Positions 9,186-18,877 are shown, counted from the stretch's first letter. The stretch: 64,000 nt of DNA from Paracoccus benzoatiresistens (GCF_026913015.1 NZ_JAPTYD010000015.1:1-64000), one strand, 5' to 3'. The notes: generated from the sequence alone by a model not told the origin. Numbers and translations are program-made.

Positions 9186-10523
9186 TCACAAGCCGTTGGG
9201 GATCATCGTCGATATTGCCGGGACCAGCACCAGGATGGCCAGCACGACGATGTCCATCGCCAGGAACCGCGACACGCCCGCGAAGATCGTGTCCACCTTG
9301 ATGCTGCGGTCGGTCACGTTGCCGATGACGAAGACGTTCAGCCCCACGGGCGGGGTGATCAGCCCGATCTCCAGCAGCTTGACGACGATGACGCCGAACC
9401 AGATCAGGTCCATGCCCAGGTTGTCCACCATCGGAATGACGAAGGGCAGCGTCAGGACGATGATGCCCACCGGGTCCAGGAACATCCCCAGGAACAGATA
9501 CAGCACGCAGATCGCGGCCATCAGCATCAGCGGCGACAGCCCCGCATCGGCCACCCATTGCGACACCATTCCGGCGGCCCCGGTCAGGGCCACGAAGGAC
9601 ACGAAGATCTTGGCGCAGGCCGCGATCAGGAAGATGGCCGAGGTCTGCACCAAGCTTTCGCGGATCGCGGTCCACATCGACCGCAGCGTCAGGGTGCGTT
9701 CGAAAAAGCCGATCAGGATGGTCAGGACGACGCTGATCGCGGCAGCCTCGGTCGCGGTGAAAAACCCGCCATAGATGCCGCCGATGATGACGGCGAACAG
9801 CATCAAGGCGGGCCAGGCCGAAATCGCGGCCTTCAGGCGGGCGCCCCTGGGCAGCGGCGTCGGATCGACCGGCGCGGCACTGGCGTCGCGCGATGTCCAC
9901 CAGATCACCACCAGGATATAGCCCGCCAGCGTCAGCAGACCCGGCAGGATGCCCGCAAGGAACAGCTTGCTGATCGAGGTTTCGGTGAAGATGCCGTAGA
10001 GGATGAACAGGACCGACGGCGGGATCAGCGATCCCAGCGTGCCCCCCGCCGCGACCGAGGCCGTGGCAAGCTTGGGGTTGTAGCCCAGGCGAAGCATTTC
10101 CGGCACGCAGATGCGGCCCATCGTCGAGGCGCAGGCGATCGAGGACCCGGAGATGGCCGAAAAGCCCGCGCAGCCCATCAGCGACGCGACGCTGACGCCG
10201 CCCGGCACGCTGCGCAGCCAGACATTGGCGGCGTCATAGATGCGCGTGGTGATACCGGTGTAATAGGCGATGTTGCCCAGGGCCACGAACAGCGGGATCA
10301 TCGACAGGTCGTAGGAATGGATCAGTTCGAAGAAGCTGTTCACGACCATCGACGAGGTGGGGTTGACCGCGCGTTCCGGCATGAAGCTGCCGCTGCGAAA
10401 CGCATAGATCATGAAGGTGCCGACGGTGGCGACGCCCGCCAGCACGAAGGCGATCGGCACGCGCAGGGCCAGAAGGACGATGACCAGGCCGAAGGCCACA
10501 AGCCCGATGGTGGAAGCATCCAT
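9186..10523 (-). CDS. TRAP transporter large permease (DctM type)
   Basis: A 445-residue integral membrane protein with about 12 hydrophobic segments, the normal size and pattern of DctM. It forms the Na+-coupled transport channel of a tripartite ATP-independent periplasmic transporter together with the DctQ-type subunit and the DctP-type binding protein encoded just upstream. Typical stretches are VFVALGNIAYYTGI, ISGSSIACASTMG, GGTLGSLIPPSVLFILYG and LITPPVGLNVFVIGN. It starts 1 bp after the DctQ-type stop. Substrates of such systems are small organic acids; here the downstream CoA-degradation genes point to the acid they consume. Confidence 0.92.
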   Translation of the reverse strand: MDASTIGLVAFGLVIVLLALRVPIAFVLAGVATVGTFMIYAFRSGSFMPERAVNPTSSMVVNSFFELIHSYDLSMIPLFVALGNIAYYTGITTRIYDAANVWLRSVPGGVSVASLMGCAGFSAISGSSIACASTMGRICVPEMLRLGYNPKLATASVAAGGTLGSLIPPSVLFILYGIFTETSISKLFLAGILPGLLTLAGYILVVIWWTSRDASAAPVDPTPLPRGARLKAAISAWPALMLFAVIIGGIYGGFFTATEAAAISVVLTILIGFFERTLTLRSMWTAIRESLVQTSAIFLIAACAKIFVSFVALTGAAGMVSQWVADAGLSPLMLMAAICVLYLFLGMFLDPVGIIVLTLPFVIPMVDNLGMDLIWFGVIVVKLLEIGLITPPVGLNVFVIGNVTDRSIKVDTIFAGVSRFLAMDIVVLAILVLVPAISTMIPNGL

Positions 10524-10524
10524 C

Positions 10525-11037
10525 TCAGACAGACTCCTCTGTGATGTGGCCGCCGTCGGAAACGGTGCCGGTCCGGCGCAGTTCGGCGATGTCGCTCAGC
10601 GCGACCAGGACAAGGCGGATGACCATCACGATCAGGCCCAGAAGGAAGGCCAGCTTCATCGGCCAGCGGGGAATGCCCAGAAGCCCGTCGTAGAACTCGC
10701 CCGATATCCAGGACCCCGAGAAGTTGCGCCAGCTGGCGTAGATCAGCGGCAGCATCGCCAGAAGCGCCACGAACCAGCCCATGATGATCAGCTGGCCACG
10801 CGCGCGGGGCGACATGCGGTCGGTCAGGAAGGTGACTGCGATATGGGCGCGCCCGGCGGTTGCCACGCCCAACGGGAAGATGATGGTCGGGATCATCAGC
10901 TCGCGCACGATGATGACGATGTCGGGGACGCTCCAGCCGAGGATCTGGCGGCCGATGACATTGGCGGTGATCGCCAGGGCCAGGGCCAGGGCAGACACCA
11001 CGGCGAATTCAAGCATGATACGTTCGATGGCCTTCAT
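10525..11037 (-). CDS. TRAP transporter small permease (DctQ type)
   Basis: A 170-residue protein with four predicted membrane helices (for example LEFAVVSALALALAITANVIG and LIIMGWFVALLAMLPLIY), typical of DctQ. It bridges the binding protein and the large permease. I start it at ATG 11035-11037, which has a GGGAGG ribosome site 7 nt upstream and gives MKAIERIML; an eight-residue longer reading lacks this support. The gene is 128 bp downstream of dctP. Confidence 0.88.
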   Translation of the reverse strand: MKAIERIMLEFAVVSALALALAITANVIGRQILGWSVPDIVIIVRELMIPTIIFPLGVATAGRAHIAVTFLTDRMSPRARGQLIIMGWFVALLAMLPLIYASWRNFSGSWISGEFYDGLLGIPRWPMKLAFLLGLIVMVIRLVLVALSDIAELRRTGTVSDGGHITEESV

Positions 11038-11165
11038 GGCCGCACCTCCCGGATTGGGCACGTGGCAAGACGGTCGGGACTTTGGTCAAGTTCGGACCAG
11101 GCGAGGTTGCCGGGGACGCGGGCGCGGGTCGGCGCGGCGTCCCCGGAACAGCCGAAACCGGCCGG

Positions 11166-12221
11166 TCAGTCGGCCTTCGTGGCCCAGGGATACCCCTGTT
11201 CGTCGCGCACCTTGGTGTATTCGGCGATCAGGGCGGTGTATTCGTCCACCAGGGCGCGGCCATCCAGACCGGCCGCATCGGCCCGCCCGATCCATTCCTC
11301 GACATACTTGTCGCCCAGCTCGGCCAGGCGGGCGCGGTCCTGATCAGAGATCTTGACGATCGGAACCTGCTTGTCCTTGAGGATCTGGACGGACCGCTGG
11401 TTCGCATCCGTCAGGATCCGCCCGAATTCGTCGGCCAGCCCCTCGCCCGCGGTCAGCAGGGCCTGCTGCTGCTCGGGGGGCAGCATGTCGAAGCTGTCCT
11501 TGTTCATCATGATGCCGAGGGCGCCGATCTGGCCGAAATCGATCTCGGTATAGCTGTCGAAGACCTCGTCGAACTTCAGCGCCTCGACCAGATAAGGATA
11601 GGTCTGCGTGCAGTCGATCAGCCCGGTGTCCAGGCCCTGATAGGCCTCGTAGACCGACATGTCGACGGGGGTCGCGCCCAGGTCGTGGAAGACCTTGCCA
11701 TAAGCGCCCACGCCGCGGATCTTGACGCCCTTGACGTCGTCCAGCGTCGTGATCGTCTTGCCCTTGCAGCCGACCTGCACGGCCGAGGTGGTATAGGTGC
11801 CGATATAGACTAGGTTCTGCCGGGCCAGGTTTTCGCGGATCTGCTCGTTCTCGCGCATCAGCCGGTCGACGGCCTTCATGCCGACCCAGGGGTCGGGGTT
11901 CGGGATCGGCAGGTCGGCCAGGCCATAGGCGATCATGTCCTGCGGGAAATAGACGCCGATGACCGAGCCCATGTCGGCCACGCCGTCACGCAGCGACTGG
12001 ACCGCCGCCTTTTCCGAAAACAGGGCCCCGCCCCAGTTCACGTCGATGGTCAGTTCACCGCCGGTCCGTTCCGCGACCTGGTCGACGAACCACTGGGTCG
12101 CCTCGGCCCTCACCCCCCGGTTGGGTCCCGCCTCTCCGTAGATCAGGGTCATGGCACCGGCGGGCATCGTTGCCCCCATGGCCAAGCCCATCGCCAGACA
12201 GCCTGCTTTCAGAAAACGCAT
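11166..12221 (-). CDS. TRAP transporter periplasmic substrate-binding protein (DctP family)
   Basis: A 351-residue binding protein with a clear Sec signal peptide (hydrophobic run KAGCLAMGLAMGATMPAGAM, cleavage near residue 23). DctP features are GVKIRGVGAYGKVFHDLGA, with the ligand-binding Arg that pairs with the carboxylate, and VYEAYQGLDTGLID. The start at 12219-12221 has AGGAGA eight nt upstream. It is the first gene of the minus-strand operon, and 128 bp separate it from the small permease. Ligand identity is not deducible, but the arginine argues for an organic acid. Confidence 0.9.
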   Translation of the reverse strand: MRFLKAGCLAMGLAMGATMPAGAMTLIYGEAGPNRGVRAEATQWFVDQVAERTGGELTIDVNWGGALFSEKAAVQSLRDGVADMGSVIGVYFPQDMIAYGLADLPIPNPDPWVGMKAVDRLMRENEQIRENLARQNLVYIGTYTTSAVQVGCKGKTITTLDDVKGVKIRGVGAYGKVFHDLGATPVDMSVYEAYQGLDTGLIDCTQTYPYLVEALKFDEVFDSYTEIDFGQIGALGIMMNKDSFDMLPPEQQQALLTAGEGLADEFGRILTDANQRSVQILKDKQVPIVKISDQDRARLAELGDKYVEEWIGRADAAGLDGRALVDEYTALIAEYTKVRDEQGYPWATKAD

Positions 12222-12253
12222 GGTGATTCTCCTCTCCCGTCCCGATTATTGGC

Positions 12254-12279
12254 ACATCGTTCCGAGGAATGGAACATGT
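12254..12279. promoter_or_regulatory. Candidate IclR operator upstream of dctP
   Basis: Inverted repeat ACATcGTTCC-N7-GGAACATGT. The inner GTTCC/GGAAC arms match exactly, and the outer ACAT/ATGT arms match with a one-base offset. It lies 33-58 bp upstream of the dctP start. IclR-family proteins commonly bind GGAA/TTCC palindromes, and the operon encodes an IclR regulator. No clear -35/-10 pair could be placed around it. Confidence 0.45.
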
Positions 12280-12739
12280 TTGCGGTCAAGCTGCTTGGAC
12301 CCGGCTTTTCCAAGCGGCGCGAAGGGCGGCTTCATTGCTGGAAATAATGCAACTTTCGATTGCGCGTGGCCTGAGGGCGCGACCCTGCGCGACGCGCTTC
12401 GCAGGCGGGGGGCGAAGACTGGCCCACCTTTCCCGCGATCAGAAGTCGGGCTTCGGCCGGCAAGCTGTCCGGTCCCGGAAGATAGCCCGGCCATACCGCC
12501 GATGGGGCGAGAGCCCCGCCCGCGGCTGAGCTGGCCAGACGAATTTGCCGGCCTCGTTACACTTCACAAACAGGGACATGCCGATCCCCTCATGCCACGG
12601 GATCTTCATCTCGTCCGCCTCTCCAGGCAGATGCCTTGTTGGCGGCTGGCTGATGCTCGGCATCTCCAGGCCGCCGTTTTATGCCCGTGTGCGTGCTGCA
12701 GAAGCCGCTGATGAAGGTCGCTGAAAACTGGCTTTGCAG
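12280..12739. other. Gene-poor spacer between dctP and ridA
   Basis: About 460 bp without a convincing gene. Apart from the IS66 TnpB-like fragment (~12,520-12,610), the open frames here have no recognisable domain, no good ribosome site and they overlap each other. The base composition is less GC-rich than the operon to the left. It is probably a decayed insertion site. Confidence 0.5.
12520..12610 (-). mobile_element. IS66-type TnpB (Orf2) fragment
   Basis: On the minus strand a short stretch reads MKIPWHEGIGMSLFVKCNEA followed by GKFVWP. This resembles the core of the IS66 TnpB accessory protein, where LKVLWHDGxGMSLYAKRLExGRFIWP is usual. The similarity stops on both sides, with no TnpA, TnpC or terminal repeats nearby, so this is a short relic. 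The match is from memory of the family and covers only ~26 residues. Confidence 0.4.
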
Positions 12740-13144
12740 CTAGGCGGTCGGGGTGGCCGGAATTCGGGCAATAACCTTGATCTCGAAGTCGAACCCAGAC
12801 AGCCAATTCACCCCGATGCCGGTCCAGTTCGGATAGGGTGCTTCAGGGAAGACTTCGTTCTTTACTTTCATGAAAGCCTCGAACTGCCTTTCCGGATCAG
12901 TGTGGAAGCTGGTGACATCAACAATATCCTGGAAGGTGCAGCCACCTGCGCTCAGGACAGCCTCGAGATTGGCAAATGCCGTCCTGACCTGCGTCGAATA
13001 GTCAGGCTCCGGACTGCCATCCTCGCGACTTCCGACCTGCCCTGAAACGAACAGCAGGTCGCCGGAACGGATGGCAGCAGAGTAGCCATGCGCTTCGTAA
13101 AGGGCATGGCGATTGCCAGGGGCAACGGGTGTGGGTTTGGTCAC
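12740..13144 (-). CDS. RidA family protein (cytosolic)
   Basis: A 134-residue RidA/YjgF/YER057c protein. RidA enzymes hydrolyse reactive enamine/imine intermediates. Visible features are YSAAIRSGDLLFVSGQVG, NLEAVLSAGGCTFQDIVDVT and the C-terminal IGVNWLSGFDFEIKVIARIP. The catalytic Arg usually found around R-S/T-A/C is not in its usual place (PNWTGIGVNWL), so this may be a non-hydrolysing Rid subgroup. The start is GTG at 13142-13144. It diverges from a tetR gene across a 105-bp region with a clear palindrome, so it is probably the main target of that repressor. Confidence 0.82.
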   Translation of the reverse strand: MTKPTPVAPGNRHALYEAHGYSAAIRSGDLLFVSGQVGSREDGSPEPDYSTQVRTAFANLEAVLSAGGCTFQDIVDVTSFHTDPERQFEAFMKVKNEVFPEAPYPNWTGIGVNWLSGFDFEIKVIARIPATPTA

Positions 13145-13203
13145 TTCATGATCCTGATCGGCATACCAGCCTTCACGGGCTGGAGGTGATGATATATACG
13201 GTT

Positions 13204-13235
13204 CGTATGTCTATTTTACATACATGACGTATGTC
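13204..13235. promoter_or_regulatory. TetR-type operator between ridA and tetR
   Basis: Three hexamers are arranged as GTATGT (13205-13210), N7, ACATAC (13218-13223), N5, GTATGT (13229-13234). The last two form a perfect 17-bp inverted repeat ACATAC-N5-GTATGT, and the first two form a second one with the 7-bp spacer. The site sits 15-45 bp upstream of the tetR start and 60-90 bp upstream of ridA, where a local repressor would control both. Confidence 0.6.
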
Positions 13236-13249
13236 AATGCACGGCACGC

Positions 13250-13873
13250 ATGGAAGCTGCCTGGATGAGTGGGATGCCCAAGAGAACCCGAGCGGAAATG
13301 ATTGGCGAGACCCGTGCAAAGCTTCTCGCTTCAGCGCGCAAGGCCTTTGCAGAAAAGGGTTTTGCGGGGGCTTCCATGGATGACCTTACGGCGGCCGTGG
13401 GCCTGACACGCGGCGCGCTTTATCATCACTTCGGCGACAAGACAGGCCTGCTTGCGGCAGTGGTGGAGCAGCTTGACGGCGAAATGGCGGCGCGGGCCGC
13501 AGCGGCCGGAGCCGATGCCGGAGAGGGATGGGCCGCGCTCGAGGCACAAGGCGCAAGCTACATCGAGGCTGCTCTCGACCCGGAAATCCAGAGAATCGTG
13601 CTGTTGGACGGCCCAGCTTTCCTCGGGGATCCCTCTCTCTGGCCGAGTCAGAACGCCTGCCTTGAAGACACGCGCCGGGCTCTAGGGCAGCTTTCGCAGT
13701 CCGGCATCGTCAAGGCTGTCGACATTGATGCGGCAGCGCGTCTGTTGAACGGCGCCGCACTCAATGCCGCCTTGTGGGTCGCAACCAGTTCTGATCCAGG
13801 CGCCGCCCTGCCCAAGGCCCTTGAAGCCTTCGGCATGCTTGCAAGAGGCTTTCTTGCTGATAAAGGCGAATAA
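13250..13873 (+). CDS. TetR/AcrR family transcriptional regulator
   Basis: A 207-residue repressor. The N-terminal HTH is RAKLLASARKAFAEKGFAGA followed by SMDDLTAAVGLTRGALYHHFGDKTGLL, which is nearly consensus TetR. The C-terminal ligand domain contains QRIVLLDGPAFLGDPSLW, like TetR_C regulators of efflux or catabolic genes. The first ATG (13250) has no clear ribosome site; ATG 13274, giving MPKRTRAEM, is an equally good start. It is transcribed divergently from ridA, with a palindromic operator in between. Confidence 0.88.
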   Translation: MEAAWMSGMPKRTRAEMIGETRAKLLASARKAFAEKGFAGASMDDLTAAVGLTRGALYHHFGDKTGLLAAVVEQLDGEMAARAAAAGADAGEGWAALEAQGASYIEAALDPEIQRIVLLDGPAFLGDPSLWPSQNACLEDTRRALGQLSQSGIVKAVDIDAAARLLNGAALNAALWVATSSDPGAALPKALEAFGMLARGFLADKGE

Positions 13874-13943
13874 GGCCGAAGTCAGACAAGGGATCTTCGC
13901 GGCGTGCTTGCGGCCCAGATGAACCTGATGCGGACAGGACGTG

Positions 13944-16900
13944 CTATCGCCCCTTGTCGGACAGGGCCGCCAATGCGCGCTCCAGATCGGCTTCCACATA
14001 GGGCTTGATCACCGCGATGGCATTCTCTACCTCGCCAGCCGCCCCTGGATCGCCCGTGACCAGGACCACGCGGAGGTCCGGCAGCTGGCGGCGGCAAGCC
14101 GCCACAAGATCCCTGCCGTTCATGTCCGGCAGGCCCAGATCGGTCATCAGTATGTCCAGATCGGGTGACAAGCGGGCCAAGGCCTGCGCCCCGGTCCCGA
14201 CAGCGACGACCGAATGGCCCAGTGACTCCAGCATGTCCGCCGTGCCGAGCCGGATCAGATCATCGTCCTCCACCAGCAGGATATTGAGCGCCTCAGCGGC
14301 AGAGGCGGCCCGCGAGCCATCGCGGTGCTCAATGGCCAAGGTTGCCTGCCGCCCGGCAACGCCATTGGCATGCTGCTGATTGGCCAGCACGTGCCGGATC
14401 TTGCGGGCCAGCGTTTCGCGGGAATAGGGCTTGGGAAGCAGTTCCACCCCAGGATCCAGCCGTCCGGAATGGACGATGGAATTTGCCGTGTAGCCCGAGG
14501 TGAACAGCACCGCCACGCCGGGCAGCCGTTCCCGGGCCATCCGCGCCAGCTCGGTGCTGCGCAGGGAACCGGGCATCACCACATCCGTGAACACCAGGTC
14601 GATGGGCGCGCCGCTTTCCACCACCTGCAACGCGCTTGCCGCATCGCGTGCGCGCAAGGTCCGATAGCCAAGGTCGGTCAGCAGCGCCACGGTTGTGTCG
14701 CGCACCTCGTCGTCGTCCTCGACCACCAGCACGGTTTCGGTTCCGCCCTGCACGGGCTGGCTGCGCAGGTCGGTCAGCACATCCTCGGACGCGATGTTCC
14801 GCGGCAGATAAATCTTGACCGTGGTGCCGTGGCCCACCTCACTGTAGATCATGATGTGGCCGTTCGACTGCTTGACCAGTCCGTACACCATTGACAGGCC
14901 CAGGCCGGTCCCCTTGCCTTCGGGCTTTGTGGAAAAGAACGGCTCGAACACCTTGTCGAGGATCTCCGCATCCATTCCTGTGCCGGTGTCCGTGACGGCG
15001 ATCAGCACATGTTCGCCGGGCGTGGCGTCGTTGTTGCTCGCGTAGACATCGTCCAGCGAGGCATTGGTCGCCTCGATCGTCAGGTGGCCCTGCCCGGCCA
15101 TGGCGTCGCGCGCATTGATGGCCAGGTTCAGCACCGCATTCTCGATCTGGTTGGGATCGACCAGGGTGTTCCACAACCCGGCGGCGACGACGGTCTTCAA
15201 CTCGATCTCCTCGCCCAGGGTGCGGCACAGCATGTCGTCCATGCCTTGCAGGAAGCGCCCCAGATTGACCACCTTGGGCTCCAGCGGCTGGCGCCTGCCG
15301 AAGGACAGCAACTGCGAAGCAAGCTTCGATCCCCGCATGACCCCCGCCAGGGCGTTTTGCACCCGCGTTTCCGCCCGTTCGTTGCCCGCGACGTCCTTGG
15401 ACAGCAGGTGCAGGTTGCCGCTGATCACCTGCAACAGGTTGTTGAAGTCATGCGCCACGCCACCGGTCAGTTGCCCCAGGGCCTCCATCTTCTGGGAGCG
15501 GCGCAGTTGTTCCTCCAGCGACTTTCGGGCCGTGACATCGCGCCCGGCGCCATAGATCCGGCCGCCCTCGGGCACGCAGGTCAACGAATACCAGCGAAAC
15601 TCTCCATCCCTGGAGCGCAGCCGCAGGTCGAGGTCGCGCAGCACCTGCCCGCGCGCCAGTGCCCGGCCCCCTTCAACCGTCACGACGACGTCGTCGGGAT
15701 GGACCAGCGCGTCCAGGCGGGTGCCCACCAAGTCCTGCGGTGCATGGCCCAAGGCCGTCAGCCAGGCCGGGTTGACGCTTTGCAGGACGCCGTCCGGGGT
15801 GCAGATCAGGAACAGATCCTCGCTGATCCGCCACGTCATGTCGCGCTCATGGGTGCGCGCCTCGACCTGCGCGGCCAGGGTATCGTTCAGCGCGCGCAAC
15901 GCCTCCTCGGCGCGCTTGCGGTGAGTGACATCGTGCCCTTCCGCAAAGATCCCCCTTACGCGGCCCGCATCGTCCAGGATCGGCTGATAGACCAGGTTGA
16001 CAAAGCGCTCCTCGCCCGGCGCTCCCGGGCCGCGCTGGACCGTGACGGGCAGTTCCCGGCCGATGAAGGGTTCGGCCGTGCGATAAACAGTGCCCAGAAG
16101 CTCGAAATATCCCTGGCCCTCGATATCGGGCAGGACCTCGCGAATGGACTTGCCCACCAGATCGCGATGCCCGACCAGTTGCAGATAGGCCTCGTTTGCA
16201 AACTCGAAGACATGGTCAGGACCGCTCAGCACGCACATGAAGCTGGGCGCATGCTGGAACAGGGCGCGCAGGCGGTCACGCTCGGCCGTGCGCTTGTCGA
16301 TCTCGGAACTGAGGATGGCGTTCGCCTGCTCCAGCGCAGCGGCGGCGTCCTGGCGCATGCGCAATGCATCGGCAAGTGACTGGGCGCGGCGCCGCTCGGA
16401 CTCGTAGGTCGCCGCGCCGGACAGCCCCGCCGCGATCTGGCCGGCCACAAGCTTCAGGAAATCGCCATAATCCTGGTCGAAGGGCCGCAGCGGGTTCAGA
16501 CCAACCAGCATCGCCCCCAGATCGGAGCCGGTGCCCTGCCCCGTCAGCGGGACGACAACGGCCTGGGTGGGCGGGCGGTCCCAGGCATCGTGGGGCAAGG
16601 GCGCGAGCAACGGCTGCGGAGCCTCGCTGTCCAGGTGCAGCATTCGGCGGATGACCTGCGGATCGAAGCCATCGGGCAGGCCGGTGGAGAAGGCCGGGCC
16701 GGGCGCAGCGTCATCCGCCAGGTAGGTCAGCGTGAACGGCAGGTCGTGCTGGTTCTCGCTCAGGGCCGCCCGAGCCGCCGCCAAGACCGAGTTCCGGTCC
16801 GTCGTCCCCGCAAGCCGGGCCGACAACACCCGAAGAGTTTCCATGCGTCGTTCGGTGATGACGCGCAGCGTTTCCTCGGACACCGCACACAGCAGGCCGG

Positions 16901-17345
16901 CGGCTTTCCCATCCTCGCCCAGGACTGGGCTGTAGGAAAAGGTGTGGTAGGTTTCTTCGGGATAGCCATTGCGCTGCAGGATCAGGCGCAGGGCGCGGTC
17001 CCATGTCGCCTTGCTTTGGTCATAAACGCTTCGGACCCGGGGTTCGACATCGTCCCAGATCTCGGCCCACAACTCGCGTGTCGGCATGCCCAGGGAATCC
17101 GGATGCTTGAGGCCCAGCGTCGGCCGATAGGCGTCGTTATAGAGGAAATTGACCTCAGGACCCCAACCCAGCCACATCTCGAAGCGCGAGGTCAGCAGGA
17201 TGCCAACCGCGACCTTCAGCGCCTGCGGCCATTGCTCGGGATCGCCAAGGTCCGTCGCGCTCCAGTCCTTGGCGCGCATGAGCGCAGCCATCTCGCTATC
17301 GCCGGGGAAAATGCGGCTGCGGCTCGATAGGGTCAGCTCATCCAC
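13944..17345 (-). CDS. Hybrid sensor histidine kinase with PAS/GAF domains and two receiver domains
   Basis: About 1133 residues, with no membrane segment, so a cytosolic sensor. From the N-terminus: a PAS-like domain (~1-150), a GAF-like region (~170-330), a coiled coil, two PAS domains (~350-480 and ~510-630), HisKA with the phosphoacceptor in [12 protein letters not shown], and HATPase with [27 protein letters not shown]. Then come two receivers, [12 protein letters not shown]...[10 protein letters not shown] and [12 protein letters not shown]...[13 protein letters not shown], each keeping its Asp. I chose GTG 17343-17345 because GGAGG lies 7 nt upstream; GTG at 17358-17360 adds five residues. 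No cognate response regulator is adjacent, so it may signal through its own receivers or in trans. The stimulus is unknown. Confidence 0.88.
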   Translation of the reverse strand: MDELTLSSRSRIFPGDSEMAALMRAKDWSATDLGDPEQWPQALKVAVGILLTSRFEMWLGWGPEVNFLYNDAYRPTLGLKHPDSLGMPTRELWAEIWDDVEPRVRSVYDQSKATWDRALRLILQRNGYPEETYHTFSYSPVLGEDGKAAGLLCAVSEETLRVITERRMETLRVLSARLAGTTDRNSVLAAARAALSENQHDLPFTLTYLADDAAPGPAFSTGLPDGFDPQVIRRMLHLDSEAPQPLLAPLPHDAWDRPPTQAVVVPLTGQGTGSDLGAMLVGLNPLRPFDQDYGDFLKLVAGQIAAGLSGAATYESERRRAQSLADALRMRQDAAAALEQANAILSSEIDKRTAERDRLRALFQHAPSFMCVLSGPDHVFEFANEAYLQLVGHRDLVGKSIREVLPDIEGQGYFELLGTVYRTAEPFIGRELPVTVQRGPGAPGEERFVNLVYQPILDDAGRVRGIFAEGHDVTHRKRAEEALRALNDTLAAQVEARTHERDMTWRISEDLFLICTPDGVLQSVNPAWLTALGHAPQDLVGTRLDALVHPDDVVVTVEGGRALARGQVLRDLDLRLRSRDGEFRWYSLTCVPEGGRIYGAGRDVTARKSLEEQLRRSQKMEALGQLTGGVAHDFNNLLQVISGNLHLLSKDVAGNERAETRVQNALAGVMRGSKLASQLLSFGRRQPLEPKVVNLGRFLQGMDDMLCRTLGEEIELKTVVAAGLWNTLVDPNQIENAVLNLAINARDAMAGQGHLTIEATNASLDDVYASNNDATPGEHVLIAVTDTGTGMDAEILDKVFEPFFSTKPEGKGTGLGLSMVYGLVKQSNGHIMIYSEVGHGTTVKIYLPRNIASEDVLTDLRSQPVQGGTETVLVVEDDDEVRDTTVALLTDLGYRTLRARDAASALQVVESGAPIDLVFTDVVMPGSLRSTELARMARERLPGVAVLFTSGYTANSIVHSGRLDPGVELLPKPYSRETLARKIRHVLANQQHANGVAGRQATLAIEHRDGSRAASAAEALNILLVEDDDLIRLGTADMLESLGHSVVAVGTGAQALARLSPDLDILMTDLGLPDMNGRDLVAACRRQLPDLRVVLVTGDPGAAGEVENAIAVIKPYVEADLERALAALSDKGR

Positions 17346-17360
17346 GGTTCTGTCCTCCAC

Positions 17361-17755
17361 GCGCCCTCGGCGCGTCCATTGGCTCTAACACAGGCGCCTC
17401 GCAATCCGCCATCACAAGCATCCGAGCGAAAGTCATCGCCTTCCCGCATGACGTGCGGCAGAGACGCGAGCACAAACCTTTCAGACGGCTTGATACCCTC
17501 TCACCGATGATTGCTGGTACCACCGCGGATGCAGTGCAGCGTGGACAGCGGCCCTGAGCCAACGGTCAGGGATGGCATTGCGCCGTACTGCCGCTCGGCA
17601 CACCGGCAGATCATGTTCGCATCAGATACGCGGAGCGGTCAGACACAAGAAATGGTCCAGCGTTTCGCGAATGTTCGCTTGTGGATCGAAGCGGGAAAAA
17701 GAGCAAGTGGCAGGGCTGCGGCAAGCACTCTTGAATGTCCACGCCTGGCGCATCG
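17361..17755. other. Non-coding spacer
   Basis: About 400 bp between the kinase and the protease. Short open frames exist on both strands, but none has a recognisable domain, a good ribosome site or consistent codon use. I see no clear promoter, hairpin or insertion-sequence end. Confidence 0.45.
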
Positions 17756-18877
17756 TCACTGCCCGGCAGCCAAGGTCACCTCGACCTCGATCCTGCGTTC
17801 GTTTCGCATGATTCCCAGTTTGATTGCGTCACCTGCCTGCCGCATGTCGAGGGCAGCCCGCAGGTCTTCGGACTTTTTCACCGCGGCACCGTCAAGGGAG
17901 ACGATCACGTCGCCCAGGCTCAACCGTCCGTCGCGCGTGATCCTTGCCGGCCTGAGGCCTGCTGCATCCGCGGGGCTGCCTGGCGTGACATCCAGAACCA
18001 TCACCCCCGTCATTCCGGCGCGCGCCAGCAGGGCATCGCCGCGCGGATCATGCGCGACGCCCAGCACGGGCGGCGCATAACGGCCCGTGGCGATCAACTG
18101 CGGCACGACCCTGTTCACCGTGTCCACCGGAACAGCGAAGCCGATCCCGGCACTCGACCCCGAAGGGCTGTAGATAGCGGTGTTGACGCCGATCAGCCGC
18201 CCGGCGCTGTCCAGAAGCGGCCCCCCGGAATTACCGGGGTTGATGGCGGCGTCGGTCTGGATCAGGCCGCGGATCATCGCGCCGCGCTCGCCGGGAAGCT
18301 CCCGATCCAGGGCAGAGACGATCCCCGTGGTCAGCGACCAGTCGAGACCGAAGGGATTGCCGATGGCGAAGACGCCTTGGCCGACCTGCAGGTGCTCGCT
18401 GATCCCGACGGCCAGCGGCAGGGGCTGCTCGGACCCCGCCTCGATGTGAAGCACCGCCAGGTCATGTTCGGGCGCCGCCCCCACAAGGCGGGCGGGATAA
18501 GCGCGGCCGTCGGCAAGCCGCACCATTGCTCCGGTTGCGCCCTCGATGACGTGGTTGTTGGTCACCACATGGCCTTGCGCATTCCAGATGAACCCCGAGC
18601 CGCTGCCGCGCGGAACGTCATAAGCGTTGCGGGTCCAGAAATCGACCACGCGGCTTTCGGTGGTGATCGAGACGACACTGTTCTTGGCTTTCTCGAAGAT
18701 GGCGATGGTTGTCTGCTCGGCCGGCGCCAGGTCGCCGCGAGGCACGACGACCCTCGGCTGCCCCGTGGGCTCCCGCAGGGCCAGTTCCAGCAGGGGAACG
18801 CCGCGCCAGACCAGGGCGACCAGGATCGCAGCAAGGGTCACGAGCATGAGCCTTGGCAGAAATCCATCTCTCATCAT
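17756..18877 (-). CDS. HtrA/DegS-like trypsin-fold serine protease with PDZ domain
   Basis: 373 residues. An N-terminal hydrophobic segment (LMLVTLAAILVALVW, ~10-24) anchors or exports it. The protease domain keeps the triad: His in VVTNNHVIEG, Asp in EHDLAVLHI and Ser in INPGNSGGPLLD. A single PDZ domain follows (~275-365, GVMVLDVTPGSPADAAGL). One PDZ plus a membrane anchor is the DegS arrangement; DegP would carry two. It likely works on the periplasmic side in quality control or stress signalling. Two consecutive ATGs (18872-18877) give the start. Confidence 0.92.
   Translation of the reverse strand: MMRDGFLPRLMLVTLAAILVALVWRGVPLLELALREPTGQPRVVVPRGDLAPAEQTTIAIFEKAKNSVVSITTESRVVDFWTRNAYDVPRGSGSGFIWNAQGHVVTNNHVIEGATGAMVRLADGRAYPARLVGAAPEHDLAVLHIEAGSEQPLPLAVGISEHLQVGQGVFAIGNPFGLDWSLTTGIVSALDRELPGERGAMIRGLIQTDAAINPGNSGGPLLDSAGRLIGVNTAIYSPSGSSAGIGFAVPVDTVNRVVPQLIATGRYAPPVLGVAHDPRGDALLARAGMTGVMVLDVTPGSPADAAGLRPARITRDGRLSLGDVIVSLDGAAVKKSEDLRAALDMRQAGDAIKLGIMRNERRIEVEVTLAAGQ

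Noticed and set aside
12281..12290. TTGACC on the minus strand as a -35 element for dctP
   Set aside because: No acceptable -10 lies at 16-18 bp; the nearest ATAAT is 34 bp away.
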